From the NCBI GenBank assembly GCA_964393535.1, contig CAYMUC010000142.1, positions 1 to 6,117 on the forward strand: DNA of 6,117 bases, written 5' to 3'. Below the pieces are notes generated by a model. It saw only the letters and a list, made by a program, of their open reading frames with translations, did no database searches and was not told the origin of the DNA. Shown here piece by piece: positions 5,557-6,117 of the stretch. The stretch's first letter is position 1, and every line of letters starts with the position of its first letter. Made by a program: the position numbers and the translations under genes. The stretch comes from CAYMUC01 sp964393535 (GTDB lineage: Bacteria; Actinomycetota; Acidimicrobiia; Acidimicrobiales; Ilumatobacteraceae).

Positions 5557-6117
5557 GCCGCTGCAGCATCGCTGGCATCGGGGCCCAGCAACGCATCGAG
5601 GTGCTGGGCGACGAACCAGGACATGCGTCCCATCCGGTTGTTGTCGATGATGGTGATGCCGAGTGCGTCACCCTGGATGCTCAAGTCGTAGCTCGAGACG
5701 CCCAACTTCCAGAGCGACTGCCGGATCGTCTCGGCAAGTTGTATGGACGACATCGCTCCTCCGGTACGCACCTGCACCACGCCGGCTCGGGTCCAGCGAC
5801 GAGGACGTGCAGTGGCCCCGTTGTTGGGTCGAATGTGCGCGGTGAGGTCGGCAACGGCCAACTCCACGTGCATGCCGCGCACCACTCGCCGACTCCGCGT
5901 TTCGCAGTCTGACGTCTCGAGATTCACGCTGGCATAGACGCCGGTGCCTTCGTTGATTCGCCGCACCTCGAGTCGATGCTCGCCCTTGAGATAGGTCACC
6001 TTCATGACCTGGTAGAGGTGACCGCCCGAGAGAAACTCTGCGCCGCGGAATCCCAAGGTGGCGCCCCGCCAGTTCCCGAGCTTTCCGACGCACTGCTGTC
6101 CGTCGAACACCGCGTAC
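5553..6117 (-). CDS. Unrecognised protein, 5' end beyond the window
   Basis: The frame is open from the right edge to TGA at 5555-5553, giving at least 188 residues. A GTG at 6110 could start a 185-aa product, but there is no visible ribosome binding site and the frame continues past the edge, so the gene is probably longer. I do not recognise the family. The first part (about residues 15-95 from the GTG) alternates short hydrophobic and charged stretches, as in a beta-rich domain (FLSGGHLYQVMKVTYLK, HRLEVRRI, MHVELAVADLTAHI). An Arg/Pro-rich linker (about 93-109) follows, then a second, more mixed domain from M120 with SYDLSIQGDALGITIIDN (136-153). The tail is Ala/Asp-rich. No signal peptide or membrane segment is seen in this part. 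Codon use is G/C-ending throughout, supporting real coding. Its stop overlaps the start of the cysQ-like gene (GTGA), implying co-translation. Confidence 0.75.
   Translation of the reverse strand, partial: YAVFDGQQCVGKLGNWRGATLGFRGAEFLSGGHLYQVMKVTYLKGEHRLEVRRINEGTGVYASVNLETSDCETRSRRVVRGMHVELAVADLTAHIRPNNGATARPRRWTRAGVVQVRTGGAMSSIQLAETIRQSLWKLGVSSYDLSIQGDALGITIIDNNRMGRMSWFVAQHLDALLGPDASDAAAA
5756..5762 (-). promoter_or_regulatory. Strong internal ribosome-binding-like site in the unrecognised gene
   Basis: On the - strand GGAGGAG lies two bases before an in-frame ATG at 5753-5751 (M120 from the GTG at 6110). Used as a start, it would give a separate 66-aa product beginning MSSIQLAETIRQSLWKLGV. 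The spacing is shorter than ideal, and the same bases encode Gly-Gly in the longer frame, so it may be coincidental. Confidence 0.3.

Overview
This is a GC-rich bacterial chromosome fragment in which every gene shows strong G/C bias at third codon positions. It holds one intact insertion sequence on the left (+ strand) and three same-direction host genes on the right (- strand). The phylum cannot be fixed from the sequence. The IS256-type transposase resembles actinobacterial copies as I recall them, but it is mobile. The valyl-tRNA synthetase reminds me of the long form seen in Planctomycetes and relatives. That impression comes from family memory, not from a search.

Layout: (1) About 8-1364 is an IS256-family element with a 409-aa DDE transposase at 89-1318, imperfect terminal inverted repeats and a small hairpin just ahead of the transposase ribosome binding site. 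(2) valS occupies 1396-4563 on the - strand. It converges on the transposase and ends about 30 bp from the proposed right end of the IS. (3) A 100-N gap at 4619-4718 is flanked by two identical 55-bp sequences (4564-4618 and 4719-4773). This looks like an unmerged contig overlap, not biology. (4) A CysQ/inositol-monophosphatase-family gene lies at 4732-5556 (-). (5) A gene for an unrecognised protein lies at 5553-6117 (-) and runs off the right edge.

Reading right to left, the host genes look like one transcription unit: unknown gene -> cysQ-like -> valS. The unknown gene and cysQ overlap by 4 bases (GTGA). If the duplicated 55 bp and the Ns are collapsed, the cysQ stop codon lies 13 nt before the valS ATG and overlaps the valS Shine-Dalgarno sequence, so translational coupling is likely at both junctions. 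The IS inserted at or near the end of this unit and faces it.

No RNA genes, CRISPR arrays or defence systems are visible. I found no clear undescribed system. The items most worth a second look are the gap artefact, the two enlarged segments of ValRS, and the unrecognised protein with a strong internal ribosome binding site.
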